Positions 22,200-33,851 of a stretch of 64,000 nucleotides of DNA are shown here, one piece after another. Below the pieces are notes generated by a model. That model made no database searches. It saw only the letters and a list, made by a program, of their open reading frames with translations, and was not told the origin of the DNA. Source of the DNA: Coix lacryma-jobi var. lacryma-jobi (Eukaryota > Streptophyta > Magnoliopsida > Poales > Poaceae); contig CM019828.1 of assembly GCA_009763385.1 (NCBI GenBank), positions 24,871,000 through 24,934,999 on the forward strand, read 5' to 3'. The position numbers and the translations under genes are program-made. Within the stretch, counting starts at the first letter, position 1, and every line of letters begins with the position of its first letter.

Positions 22200-25100
22200 T
22201 GTGACGGAACCGCCCAATAATGTGGCCCACTTGCACACGTCATCGTCATAGGGAGCCCAATGACTGTGCAAATGAAACACGTTACTGGAAAGATCCGTCG
22301 GGTGTCCCCGAGAGGACCCCGAATTACTCACGAGCCACAGGACCATCATCATGAAGGTTGGAATAATTACAACATTACAACAGTTGATACAAAATACCAT
22401 CGGAGTGCGGAAGCAAGATAGATAAACTTTACAAATTATGAAGATGTTACTTTTTACATAAAAATAACTGGTATTGCGGAAGTAGAGTAGTATGACAGAA
22501 CCACACTTAGGCGGAGTACCTAAGTTAGAGAAGAGGAACAACCAGATCACGTCAAGCCCACTGACATGATCATGATCAACACCACCTAATAGAAACCTGC
22601 AACAGGGGATTAACAAACCCTGAGTACTGGGGTACTCAACAAGACTTACCCGACTAAAGAAAAAGGGAGAAGACTCAGGAATGAAAGGCTTAGGGTAGTC
22701 AAGGTAAGGCTTAAGTATTTTACAGAAAAAGCATTTTGTAAACCTTGTTTTATTTTGCAAAGATTCAAGCATTTCTCAATTCTTCATTGTCCATGATTCA
22801 TTTTACATTTCAAAACATACCTAGTTGAGAACCACTCTCCGTTGACAGTCAGTGACCAAGTCTCCATAACCGAGGAGCAACGTTAATCCGGATAAATAAT
22901 ACTCAGCTGAGGATCCCTATCCACACTGCATATGTAGCACCCAAGCTTGCATATGCCAACTCGTCTACCACGATTCCTCCAAGATTGGGCCCGGTCCTAC
23001 GCCACCCGGAAGTACAGTACACCACTCCTATCCAGGTACGACGACCACGTGGGTACATGCTACTTCCGCCATCTCTCCACTCCCAGTGCGCGGTTGTCGG
23101 TCCAATAAAGGATTCCTCGGAGCCAGAGCTTTCCGTAGTATGTGAATAGTTGCAAGTCTTGGCCAGCAGGCCCCCATACGGATGGTCCCTAATTTTCCAG
23201 CCAGAACTATACCTTGGTCATATCTCACCCAAGCGTAATAGTCCTGTCAGTTTTTCAACCCTGTCCCGGTCGGTGTCAACTGTTGAGTCCCGGACTACAA
23301 CATGACGGCACCGTACGCGCGGACAACCTCTTCTCGACAATGACCACATGCTAGCTAGGCAAGCAGTCATCGAACGGGAAGTAAAGCCAAATTCCCATAA
23401 AGATTCTTTCAGTGATCACACTTTTGAAAATGGCATTTTATTACAAATCTATAGTATAGCATCACTAAGCATTTTGCAAATAGTTTTAAAGCAGGGCTGG
23501 TGGATCTTCTGGTGGAGGTAAATAATGCAGGTAATAGGTCATCACACAACTCCTATAACCTAATGCAGTAGTTTAACTCAAAAACATTTAAGGAAAACAT
23601 TTTATAAATCCAAGGAAGGGTTAAATGCACCGGGGCTTGCCTTCGTTGCAGGGAAGATAAGATCCAAGAAAGATTGACACAAGTTAATTCGTTTGCTGCT
23701 TGAAGGTAAGTCTTTTTCGACGAAGCCTGTCCAACAAGAACCCTCCTCCGAGGCTCGTTCGACAATGGTGAACACCAGAGCTTGATCAACACGACTTCAA
23801 CACTCTTGGATACTACACGTGGATAAATGATGTATGCTTTAACATGATGCCATGGAATGCATGCTAAGGTGCAGGACAAGACTACTGATTCTAGAGTACA
23901 ACTTTCTAACATGTGAGTAACTTCTAGGATAGACATAAAGATTAATTATCTTTATCTTTTTACGCAAGATTAAACAAACTTATTAAGCATTATTTACAAA
24001 ACATTGCAAGGCATCACAATCATCATAGACCAGAGGGGTGGGGTCTATGAACAGCAAACAATCCAAAAGGTCACACCATGATTACTTTTCTGTTTTTCCT
24101 AATTTATTTTAAAAGATCATTTTATACAGTTGTCCCAAAATTTACCAAATTAATCTCATAGGTTCATCATGGTGTAAATAGATGACAAAACAAATTTCAT
24201 GACCTTTGGAGCTATACATGTTTTACTAAAAACCTAAAACTATCCATTTATTAATTAAAAGGAGGATTTTTCATATTTTAAACTTTGCAGAAAAGTAGAG
24301 TTTCTTATTTTTCTAAAATACTACACAGAGCAAGGAACACACAACATTTATCTCAAGATTTTTAGAACAACAGATTAAACCTCACAAAAAGAAGAAAACA
24401 AAACACTATTCATATTTTTAAAAGAAAAGGAAAACTGTGCTTCTCTCGAGGCTCGGCGCGCTTGCCTGTAAGGCGGACAGCGGACCGGTCGCTCGAGGTC
24501 TCGGCTGGGAAGGCAGAGGGTGGGGATAGCTTCGCGGGCTCACCAGGAGTTGGAAACGAGGCTCGGCGAGGCGGTGCAAGGGTCGGAGGCGGGAGCTCGA
24601 TGGTGGCGAGGCCTCGGCGGAGGCTCGGCTAACCTCTCGAGGGTAGCCTCGGCGTGCTCGAGGCTCAGTCCGAGGGTGGCTGCGATTCGCCCGAGGCTGA
24701 GGGTGGGGCTCGGCTGCTTCGAGGGGGCGCGGTTCGCAGGCGTGCTCGAGGGTGAGGCTCGAGGGGACGCTCGAGGGTGAGGCTCGAGGCTGGCCTTGGC
24801 ATGTTCGAGAGATGCGGCTCGAGGGATGTGGCTCGAGGGGACGCTCGAGGGTGTGCGGTTCGAGGGTTGGCTCGAAGGTTGGCTCGAGGGTGAGGCTCGA
24901 GCGATTCGCCGGAGTTGGAGGGGAGTCGCTGCGCCGGCGAAGGAAAGGACGGAGGGGTGAAATTGGTGGCTTGGGAAGGTGGAGAAGCTCAAGGCGAAGG
25001 CAGTGGCGGCCTTGGCGGGCGCTGGGGCTGCCTGATGGCTTGGGTTGGCGAGGAAGTGTTGGTGGTGGCAATGGGGAGCTTGGTGGCTTTTATAGGCGCG

Positions 25101-25782
25101 GGGTGATGCCGGGGTCCGGGCGAAGGACGGTGGGGGTCCGGGCGAAGAGGACGGTGGGGGTCCGGCCAAGAGGACGGTGGGGGTCTGGGCAAGAGGACGG
25201 TGGGGGTCCGGGCAAAAGGACGGTGGGGGTCCGGGCAAGAGGACGGTGGGGGTCCGGGCAAGAGGACGGTGGGGGTCCGGGCAAAAGGACGGTGGGGGTC
25301 CGGGCAAAAGGACGGTGGGGGTCCGGGCAAAAGGACGGTGGGGGTCCGGGCAAAGAGAGGTAGGGGCCGGGTGAGGATGAGGTAGGGGTCCTCCAGCTAT
25401 GCACAATGAAGACCTATTCTTCTTTTGAAATCTTGAAAATTACTCCTAAACTTTGAACTGCACAAAGAAAACTCAAAACACCAAAGTTGTTTAGAATTTG
25501 AGATCTACAACTTTGCTAAAAGGACCAACTTCAAATTTTGAACAACTTTTGAATTAGAAAAAGGGGTAAAACTAGAGTTTGGAAATTTGGGGTTTTTCAA
25601 AAGGAATTTAAATTTTATTTTGATTTTTTTGAATTTTGGTCCTCGTAACACAGCATCAAAACACTTAACTGAACAAGATCTACACAAAAATTAAGCAAAC
25701 TTAAATGCATGGCAAGAATGATTAAAGACTAATGATGATGACATGTTAGGTTAATTACTTATTAAACACCAGAGGTGTTACA
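22200..25782 (-). repeat. LARD 5' LTR (right copy), active-promoter side
   Basis: 3,583 bp, almost identical to the left LTR. TATA box at 25,086-25,096 and 23-bp x 10 array at about 25,123-25,358. This copy would drive element transcription towards lower coordinates. Confidence 0.93.
25123..25358 (-). repeat. 23-bp x 10 tandem array in LARD LTR (right copy)
   Basis: Same ten units in the same order as the left LTR, so copy number has not changed since insertion. Confidence 0.92.
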
Positions 25783-27189
25783 GGCACAATGTGATGCTCG
25801 AGAAGGGTGATGATGGCAAAAGCAAGCTCACGATTACTGCAGGGTCAGCACGACACTTGCATAGACAAACATATTTTGAGACTAGGGCGGCACAACAAAG
25901 ACCGACCAGGTCGGGTTCTCAAGCCGACCAGTCTGGTTCATCTTCGAAGCAACCGATGCAGTTGGAGCAGAAGGCCGACCAGGTCAAGCAGACTTCTCCC
26001 AACCCCAATGGAAGCAATAAATCGACTGATACAGTCGGTTTAGCTGGTTCTAAAGACCTTATCCCTTCCAGAGTACATGTCCTACGCACATTCGTCCCGC
26101 AGAAGCCTGAGGTCGGCACTTGGAAGACTAATGTGGATAGGAGTAAGGGGAAAGTTGTTAGGGAGCCATGCACCTTTGACAAGCTCATGGCTAAGTACAA
26201 ACAACAAAAGGCCGATTCCTAGAATCGGCCATCAAAAAAAAAGAGTCTACTCCTCCGAAGCGTGAGGATGAGAAGTCCAAGCAAATGATGGTGTCCCAGG
26301 CAGTATCTCCAGCACCGAAGACCGGCCCTTATTGGCATCAGTGGGCCCCTCCTATTTTGCCACCACGACAATGGGGTCCTCAAGGAGTGTGGGTACCTTA
26401 CCCCATGCCAGCACATGTGTACTACCAACCAGGATGGGGAATGCCTGCCAAACAGCCTACAAGGATCTCAGTGTTCGATCGTTTGGGTGATCGGCCAAGT
26501 TCTAGTAACACAAATCAGAATCGGCTGATCACGTCAAGGACCTTGACCTCTCAGGAAACGAGGAAAGCACAAGTGCGACAAATCTATGTACCTAAGAAGG
26601 TGCAAAGTGTCCCCATTGTTTCTCCGATCAGACCTGATCCTGTGCCCACAATTACGGTTAGCTCTATGGAGGTTCCCATCATTAATGACACCGAGCCGAT
26701 GGTGATTGAGGATTCTACCCCAGCAAAGGTTCAAGACGTTCAAGATACTTCAGCTGGGGTGGAGGCAGAAAAGCCTGTTGAGCGGAATCCCAAATACATG
26801 CAACCAAGATGGTGTCCTCCTGGTTTGAGTAAAACTCAACGAAGGAAGCTGCAGAGAGCTCGCTGCAACAAACTGAGGCGGGAGCGGCTCGAGAAAATGA
26901 GTGAAGATATATTTATCTCGACGCATCCTGTTTTCCCTCAGGGCAAGCGAGGGGGTGAAGAGCCGGCTTGTAATCAAAAGCCAACTTTGACAGTTGTAGA
27001 GCTAGACAGGTCGGGTCTTGAGCTGACCAGCATGGATACCGAATCTACTGAAGTGGCTTCAGAACCAATCAGGTCAGACCCTAATCCGACCACCTCGGGT
27101 CAGGTGCCGACCAGTTTAGGGGTCGAGCAGGTTGAATCAGCTACTGCTAAATTAGGAATTGAGCCGACCGACCAAATTCCAAGACCGAG

Positions 27190-28005
27190 TTGGTTTCTGG
27201 TATTCTGATGGATTCCGACACGTATCTTAATGACCCTGTTTCCTCCGCTGGTCTTGCCGTGACCAGTGAAGAATTACCTGAAGAACAAGATGAGGAGATG
27301 GTGGATTATGAGCCTTCCCCAGAGAGGGCAGAGGTCAACGTGGTTTACTTATCGGCCGACTACTACGTGGTCGGGGATGATTCGACAACGGCGAAATTCA
27401 ATTTCGCTATGCAGACTGTCGTGTTCCAGAAGCCGGAGGAATCTATCAATCATCTTCAGCCGTTGCATATAAAAGGTCACATCAATGGCACACCAGTTCA
27501 CAAAATGTTGGTCGACAGCGGGGAAATCGTAAACTTAATGCCATACTCGCTTTACCAAAAGCTTGGTGGCACTGATGAAGAGCTGATCAAGACCAATATG
27601 ACTATCACTGGAGTCGGAGGAGGAGATCCTATTCCGGCCAAAGGAGTTGCGTCCATGGAGTTGACCGTTGGGAGCAAGACTTTGGCCACAGCTTTCTTCG
27701 TCGCTGACATACAAGGTAGTTACAACCTTATACTTGGGCGTGACTGGATTTATGCTAATCGGTGCATACCTTCTAGCCTACATCAATTTCTTATTCAGTG
27801 GGTGGGGGATGATGTTGAGGTGGTACACTCAGATTCATCGGCTTATGTAGCTACGGCCGATGCTCCATTGCTCGGGGGGCATGATACTATTGCTTGTTTA
27901 TCTGGTCGGGACCTTTCTGATTTCCAGTTTGTTAGTGTTACTAGGGAAGGTTTTGTACCAGTATCTTTAAAGCCGATCGACAATCGGTTCAACATTATCA
28001 TGTAA
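27190..28005 (+). pseudogene. Tat-A aspartic protease region
   Basis: Retropepsin that would process Gag-Pol. In this 271-codon frame, PLHIKGHINGTPVHKMLVDSG places the active-site DSG at about residues 109-111. The residues after it (EIVN) differ from the usual AAVN/SAVN, so the flap-proximal sequence may be damaged. ILGRDWI, the second conserved block, follows. The frame overlaps the end of gag by a frameshift and ends at TAA 28,003-28,005. The next pol frame is shifted by +1. Confidence 0.8.
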
Positions 28006-28006
28006 T

Positions 28007-29877
28007 TTGATGGATGCTAATGTTGATTGGTTAAAACATCGTGTTGAGCAGTATCGGACCTATAAGGCCGATGCTTGTGAAGCTACTGAGGATTTTGATG
28101 AGCTCAATAAGTTGGGCCAAGGTTTCACGTCGGCCGACCCTTTAGAACAAGTAGATATTGGGGATGGTTCTATACCTAGGCCGACCTTTGTAAATCAAAA
28201 TCTTGAAGCCGATTATAAAATAAAATTAATCGCGCTTTTGAAGGAGTATGTTGATTGCTTTGCATGGAGTTATACGGAGATGCCCGGATTAAGCCGAGAA
28301 CTTGTTGAGAATCGGCTTCCTATTAAGCCGGGGTTCAGACCATTCAAACAACATCCTCGCCATTTTAATTCTACAATATATGACCGAATTAAAGAGGAAA
28401 TTAATCGGTTATTGCAAGTGGGGTTTATCCAGCCATGCAGATATGCGGAGTGGTCTCTAATATCGTGCCTGTGGAGAAGAAGGACACTGTGAAAATTAGG
28501 GTTTGCATTGATTTTAGAGATTTAAATAGAGCCACTCCCAAAGATGAGTATCCTATGCCTATAGCCGATATGTTGATCAATGGCGCTTCAGGACATCAGG
28601 TTGTCAGTTTCCTTGACGGCAACGTTGGTTATAATCAGATATTTATGGCCGAGGAGGATATGTCCAAAATGGCTTTTATTTGTCCTGGGTTTGTTGGTCT
28701 TTTTGAGTGGGTTGTGATGAAGTTTGGTCTAAAGAATGCAGGTGCTACCTATCAACGCGCTATGAATCTGATCTTTCATGATTTAATTGGAATAATCATG
28801 GAAGTGTATATTGATGATATTGTGATCAAATCGGCTGCTCATGTATTTCATTTAGCCGATTTGCATTTAGCATTTGAGAGAATGCGCCGCTATGGTTTGA
28901 AGATGAACCCACTAAAATGTGCTTTTGGTGTATCGACTGGGAAGTTTTTAGGGTTTATCATTCACGACAAAGGCATAGAGATTGATCCTGAAAGGATAGA
29001 AAAGATCAAGAAAGTTCAAGCGCCTACATGTAAAAAGGACTTGCAGAAGTTTTTGGGAAAAGTGAACTACTTGAGGAGATTTATTGCAAACTTGTCCGGG
29101 AAAATTATTCCTTTTACCCCTATATTAAAGCTGAAGGATGAAACTGAGTTCACTTGGGGGGCAGAGCCACAAGAAGCATTTGAAAAGATAAATGAATATT
29201 TGTCGTCTCCACCAGTTCTTCGAGCGCCTAAGAGAGGAATCCCTTTCAGATTATATATCACCGCCGAAGAGAAGGTCATTGGAGCTGTCTTAACACAAGA
29301 AGATGGAGGTAAAGAATACGTAATTGCTTATATTGGTCGCCGTCTTCTTGATCCCGAGACAAGGTACGCCCATATTGAAAAATTATGCTTATCCTTGTAC
29401 TATGCTTGTGCTAAAATGAGACACTATTTACTATCTAGTACATTTGTTGTTGCGTGCCACGCCGATGTAATTAAACACATGTTATATCGGCCAATACTTA
29501 GAGGAAGGATTGGTAAATGGGCGTATGCGTTGATTGAGTTTGACTTGACTTATGGACCATTGAAAACGTTAAAGGGTCAAGTTCTTGCTGATTTCATTAT
29601 TGAGCATGGTATTAGTTTAGAGGATGAAATCAGTTATTTTACTTTTTCTCCATGGAAACTTTATTTTGATGGATCGGCTTGTAAGGAGGGCCAATGTGTT
29701 GGCGTGGTCATCATTTCTCCTAATGGTGCTAAATTGGAAATGCTAAGCCGGTTAGATTACCTTTGCACTAATAATCAAGCCGAATATGAAGCTCTGTTAT
29801 TCGGTTTAGAAATTTTATGTTCCATGGAGGTTAAACATGTTGAGGCTTATGGCGATTCCTTACTAGTGGTGCAATAG
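28007..29877 (+). pseudogene. Tat-A reverse transcriptase, RNase H and second RNase H
   Basis: Two overlapping frames (28,007-28,492 and 28,435-29,877) are separated by what looks like a 1-nt deletion near 28,450. RT motifs: VCIDFRDLNRATPKDEYPMP, FLDGNVGYNQI, KFGLKNAGATYQRAM and the catalytic YIDD (about residue 125 of the second frame). The first RNase H (LYITAEEKVIGAVLTQE) lacks its leading catalytic Asp, a known trait of the Tat clade. A second, archaeal-type RNase H follows with YFDGSA, NNQAEYEALLFGLE and GDSLLV. An in-frame TAG at 29,875-29,877 breaks the protein before the integrase. Confidence 0.85.
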
Positions 29878-30879
29878 GTTACCGGTGAATTTCAATGTCT
29901 AGAAGGGTCGTTAAATGTTTATCTTAACATGTGCCTTGATATCATTACTCATTTTACCGAATTTCAGATTCAGCATATACCAAGGCATGAAAATCATAAA
30001 GCCAACATATTAGCTCAACAAGCATCTGGCTATAGTGTCAGCAGACATAATTTTCACATAAAGCCGATGCAGCAGCATGCAGAAGTATTGTCGGCTCGTA
30101 AAGCCGACCAATTTGTTTTTAAACCAATTCGGCCACCTTACCCCGGAGACCAGGTATGCATTAAGCATACTTGGGTAGATACTTTGGCCGACCAGGTTGT
30201 TCGTGAATCAAGTCAGTTAATTCATCCGATTGACCTAGTCGATCCTGGAACGATTAATTCGGTTGATTTATCTGAAGGAACTCTAAATCGGTCCGAGTCA
30301 AGTTCCAATGAAGGTGAAACCGATTTAGAAGATTGGAGGACTCCCTTGCTAAAATATCTCAGTGATCCGAATACTAAGGTTGATCAAAGTGTTCGGCCGA
30401 GTGCGTTTAAATATGTACTGCACAATGATGAGCTTTACCGAAGAACTGTTGAAGACTTGTTGCTTAAGTGTTTGGGATCTGATCAAGCAAAGGTGGCTAT
30501 GGGAGAAGTTCATGAAGGTATTTGTGGTACACATCAGTCGGCACCGAAGATGAAATGGCTATTACGCAGAGCTGGGTTTTATTGGCCCACGATGATGGTT
30601 GATTGTTTTCGTTACTACAAAGGATGTGAAGAATGTCAACGGTTTGAAAATATACAGCTTGCACCTGCTGCTATGCTTCATCCTAATATCAAACCGTGGC
30701 CTTTTCATGGTTGGGGGCTAGACTTCATTGGCCAAATTCATCCCCCATCTTCAAAGGGACATCGTTTTGTTCTGGTCGCTACCGATTACTTCACTAAATG
30801 GACTGAAGCGGTGCCTTTGAAGAATATGACACACAAGGAGGTGATTGAGTTTATTACTGAGCATATTATACATAGATTC
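29878..30879 (+). pseudogene. Tat-A integrase, truncated
   Basis: Same frame as the RT after the TAG. The H2C2 zinc finger is visible (VHEGICGTH, then CEECQRF), followed by the start of the catalytic core with the first Asp in WGLDFIG and the ATDYFTKWTEAVPL block. Similarity to the Tat-B integrase stops at 30,879, right after HIIHRF. The second Asp, the Glu and the GPY/F tail are lost at the junction with the Athila array. Confidence 0.85.
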
Positions 30880-31427
30880 AACACCCCTTTATGGGTAATT
30901 CCCACTCGGGTGCAGGTTCTTGCAGAAATGTGGAAATTGAGGTGGCGGGCGCCAGGAAAAAGTGGCGGGCGCCACCCCTTTATGGGTAATTTCCACTCAA
31001 AGCCACTCCTTTCACTTGTGCTCTCCTCATCACTCTTCACCAGAATTTTTGAGTGGAGAAGTGTCCGAAAGATGGAGTGAAGTTGAAGAGAGAGGAGGAG
31101 ACATGGGAGTGAATGAGTGCATTGAAAAGAGCAAAGACATGGGTCTCTCCTGGTGTTATTTGAGTCTATGAGCTAGGGATGATAGTCTACTTGATTGGCT
31201 AAGTGAAAAAGGGCCAAAAGGGGTGGCGGGCGCCAGCATGGGGTGGCGGGCGCCACCCCTAAGGCTGCCCTAAGCCCCCCAGGCTTCACCTAATCTCCCT
31301 ACTAAGCATCTATTTTGCAGAAAATTAATTTGCTTAAGTAAAAACAAAAATTTAAATGGGGGATAAAGACTTACCTTAGCCTAACTTACCTTGGTTAGCC
31401 GCTTTGGATTCCTGATTAGTGTCACCT
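30880..31427 (-). other. E1 spacer fragment at the broken left end of the Athila array
   Basis: Matches the gag-protease to ATHILA-ORF spacer of E2 and E3, but begins out of order. CACCCCTTTATGGGTAATTC appears at 30,882-30,901 and again at about 30,974, so roughly 90 bp is partly duplicated at the junction. GTGGCGGGCGCCAC motifs occur at about 30,962 and twice near 31,222-31,256. No ORF. Confidence 0.7.
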
Positions 31428-33647
31428 TTACGGTGGTTGTGGCTGAATATTTCATTCACTGGCTTTGTTTGGTGGAGTGTCGGCACCGACGAACTTTGAT
31501 GACGGGTGTTTTTCCGGTCACGGTGTGAACTCGAATTTTTCCTCCTTTCCACTGATGTGGAGCTGAATTTCTCCAACTCCTACATCAATAGTGGCTTTTG
31601 CAGTGCTCAGAAATGGCCGTCCCAAGATCAATGGCGTCCGGTGGTCGGGATTAATATCCAGAACCACAAAATCCACCGGGACAAAGAGATTCCGGATTTT
31701 CACCGGAATATTCTCTGCTACTCCCGCGGGATATCGGAGCGATTGATCGGCTAGCTGCAGACACATAGAAGTAGGGGACAAAGTATGATGATTTAATTTA
31801 TCATATATTACCTTGGGCATGACGCTGACGCTTGCTCCCAGATCACAGAGTGCATGCTTGAAGTGCTGCTCTCCAATTGAACATGCGATCGTTGGGTTTC
31901 CTGGGTCCTTCGTCTTTTCTGGGAGTTGGTTTAAAATGACTGCACTACAATCTTCGGTCAATTTAACCACATCCCTACTTGGAATTGGTTTCTTCTTATT
32001 GAGCATGTCTCTCAAATATTTTGCATAAGTTGGAACCTGCATAGCGTCAATAAATGGCACATGTATATATAGTTTTTGAATTACCACGACGAATTTCTTG
32101 AATTGGTCGTCTTCCGTCGGATTTCTGTTTCGATCTGGAAAAGGTAATACATGTGTATCATAGAATTCATGAGGAGCAGTTCGTACCTTGGATGAAGGTT
32201 CAGCTGGCGTCTCCTCTTCTTCGTCTTTTTCAACATTTACAATATTTTTATTTGCAGCAGAATTACTACTAGGAACTGAATTAGGATGAGGTGGAGCACG
32301 AGTGGAATTACCACCTCTCGTGGTTACAGCTTTTAATTCCTCATAGTATTTAATTTGAGATTTAATGTTATCTAGTTTTTGCTCTAATCTCTTATTAAAA
32401 TTAATTTATTCCTTAAATGCTTCAGAAAAATCATTCAGTTTAGCATAAATTCCTTCTAACATTTTATCATGTTCAATTAATTTATTATATATACTATTAT
32501 TAATTCTACCTTGATTAGAAACTAATTTTCCAATAGGGGAATTAAATACGGAGGTTTGAGGTATACCTTTATTATTCCATTGTTGGATCATTGGAATTGG
32601 AGGTTCTCCGTAGCCACCATTATTAAGAAGAGATTTTGCATCCTCTTTCTTAATTTCTTCTTGACCTTCACTTGACGAAGCGGCTCTTTGCTTTGTGTAG
32701 TACTCCATTGCAACACGATCTCTCTTCTCATTTATTCTTTGCTCTAGCAATTTTACCAAAGTTTGCAGGGTAACAGAATCAACTTGCTTAATTTCAGACA
32801 TACCTCTAGCACGTTTTTCTGTGCATCCTTGATTCGCCACCATTGTCTCAATTAGTTTGGTTGCCTTCTCTACAGTGAGAGAGAGGTGTGCACCTCCGGC
32901 GGTAGCATCAATGTGTTGTTGAGATTCTTGCTGGAGTCCATGGTAGAAGCTCTGGATCAAGTACCAGTCTTGCATACCATGGTGGGGACAGTTTTCAACA
33001 TACTCTTGTAGTCTCTCCCAAGCTTCAGTGATTGTTTCTTCGTCTCCCTGTCCAAAGTTAGAAATCTTGCTACAGAAAAGAATAGTTCGACTTATCGGGC
33101 AAAACTTGTTGAGGAATTGATCCGCGCATCTCACCCGTGTCAGCAGGTGTCCAGAGTTGAAGAGGAACCACTGCTTCGCTTTTTCCACTAATGAAAATGG
33201 AAAAGGACAAAGTCTAATGGCATCCTGCGAAACTCCCTGCACAGAAATTGTACTACATATCTCCAGAAAATTCCGGAGATGAGCATTGGCATCCTCGGAA
33301 GGTTTGCCATTAAATGCAATAGCTTGAGCCATACGTATTAGGTGAGGTTTAAGCTCAAAATCTACATTACTAGTAGAAGGTAACACTGGAATGTGAGCAA
33401 AAGTAGGCATGGAATACTCACGGAGTGTTTTGGTCTACGTCGATGTTGATGACGATGTCGGCGTTTGTGTTGATCGATCGGTGGAGCAGCTTGGTTCGTC
33501 AGTCACTTTTAACTGGGATTCTTGTCTTGACGAACTCCTCTCGCGAAACTCCAGGTTCTTCCTCGGAGGAGTGAGATTAGCTCTCGCTCTCCTAAGAATG
33601 GCCTCGGGATCTTCTTGATAGTTGCTCGGAAGATTGAATCCGGCCAT
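31428..33647 (-). pseudogene. E1 Athila gag-protease
   Basis: One 740-codon frame from ATG 33,647 (MAGFNLPSNYQEDPEAIL) to TAA 31,428-31,430. The Gag core includes WERLQEYVENCPHHGMQDW and FYHGLQQESQQHIDATAGG. The protease has ALCDLGASVSVMP and PLILGRPFL. Internal stops: TAG near 33,436, TAA at 32,406-32,408 (shared by all copies), and TGA at 31,518-31,520. No RT follows the protease. Confidence 0.85.
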
Positions 33648-33753
33648 GGCTACTTGAACGATCACAAACAACAAACAATATATATATATACCCGCTAGAA
33701 CTACGGGGGTTAATTTAATAGAAATCACAAAGAATTAATTCTAGCCAATTGCT

Positions 33754-33771
33754 TCCCCGGCAACGGCGCCA
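33754..33771 (-). other. E1 primer-binding site (tRNA-Asp)
   Basis: TGGCGCCGTTGCCGGGGA on the minus strand exactly complements the tRNA-Asp 3' end as I recall it, the usual Athila primer. Confidence 0.85.
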
Positions 33772-33779
33772 GAAATGCT

Positions 33780-33851
33780 TGTTGACACTTGCTAACGTCG
33801 TCACTAGGAGTAGACTATGGAATCTATCCCGGCAACGACGCCAGAAAGGCT
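33780..33851 (-). other. Inner PBS-like module at the LTR terminus
   Basis: Inside the LTR, 47 bp from its end, is TGGCGTCGTTGCCGGGA (33,827-33,843), a degenerate PBS preceded by a second LTR-end-like CCAACA (33,852). The same arrangement recurs in LTR-2, LTR-3 and the solo LTR at 45,425. Confidence 0.75.

Larger units (their letters stand above)
17408..25782 (-). mobile_element. LARD-type non-autonomous LTR retrotransposon, 8,375 bp
   Basis: Two LTRs of 3,582 and 3,583 bp enclose only 1,210 bp with no gag or pol. The exact TSD GGCAC is at 17,403-17,407 and 25,783-25,787. On the minus strand the LTR starts TGTAACACC and ends TTCCGTCACA. The PBS (initiator-Met type) and polypurine tract orient it to the minus strand. 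TGTAACACC ends and the PBS resemble Tekay/Del chromoviruses, which could supply proteins in trans. I found only two substitutions and one 1-bp indel between the LTRs, so it is very young. Confidence 0.92.
15542..27208 (+). pseudogene. Tat-A gag, split by a LARD
   Basis: Structural capsid polyprotein. Translation from ATG 15,542 runs open to 17,407 and resumes in the same frame at 25,788 after the nested element, whose TSD lies inside the reading frame. The retrotransposon Gag core is at about residues 300-440 (FPLSLTGTTFAWFTSLLE, then a PVVDFFKRFKEIKNRC block). A zinc-knuckle-like CKYHNSFSH stretch near residue 535 lacks the usual last Cys. After the insertion the frame stops at TAG 26,220-26,222, shifts at an A9 run (26,234-26,242), and shifts again near 27,180-27,200. 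The 26,285-27,208 part is basic and proline-rich. Confidence 0.8.

Noticed and set aside
31506..32028. Plus-strand ORFs over the Athila protease (and at 39,250 and 48,156)
   Set aside because: Repeated in each copy only because the underlying gag-protease is repeated; no domain.
33754..33771. tRNA-Asp-like sequence
   Set aside because: Only the last 18 nt match; it is a retrotransposon primer-binding site, not a tRNA gene. The same holds at 41,494 and 50,401.
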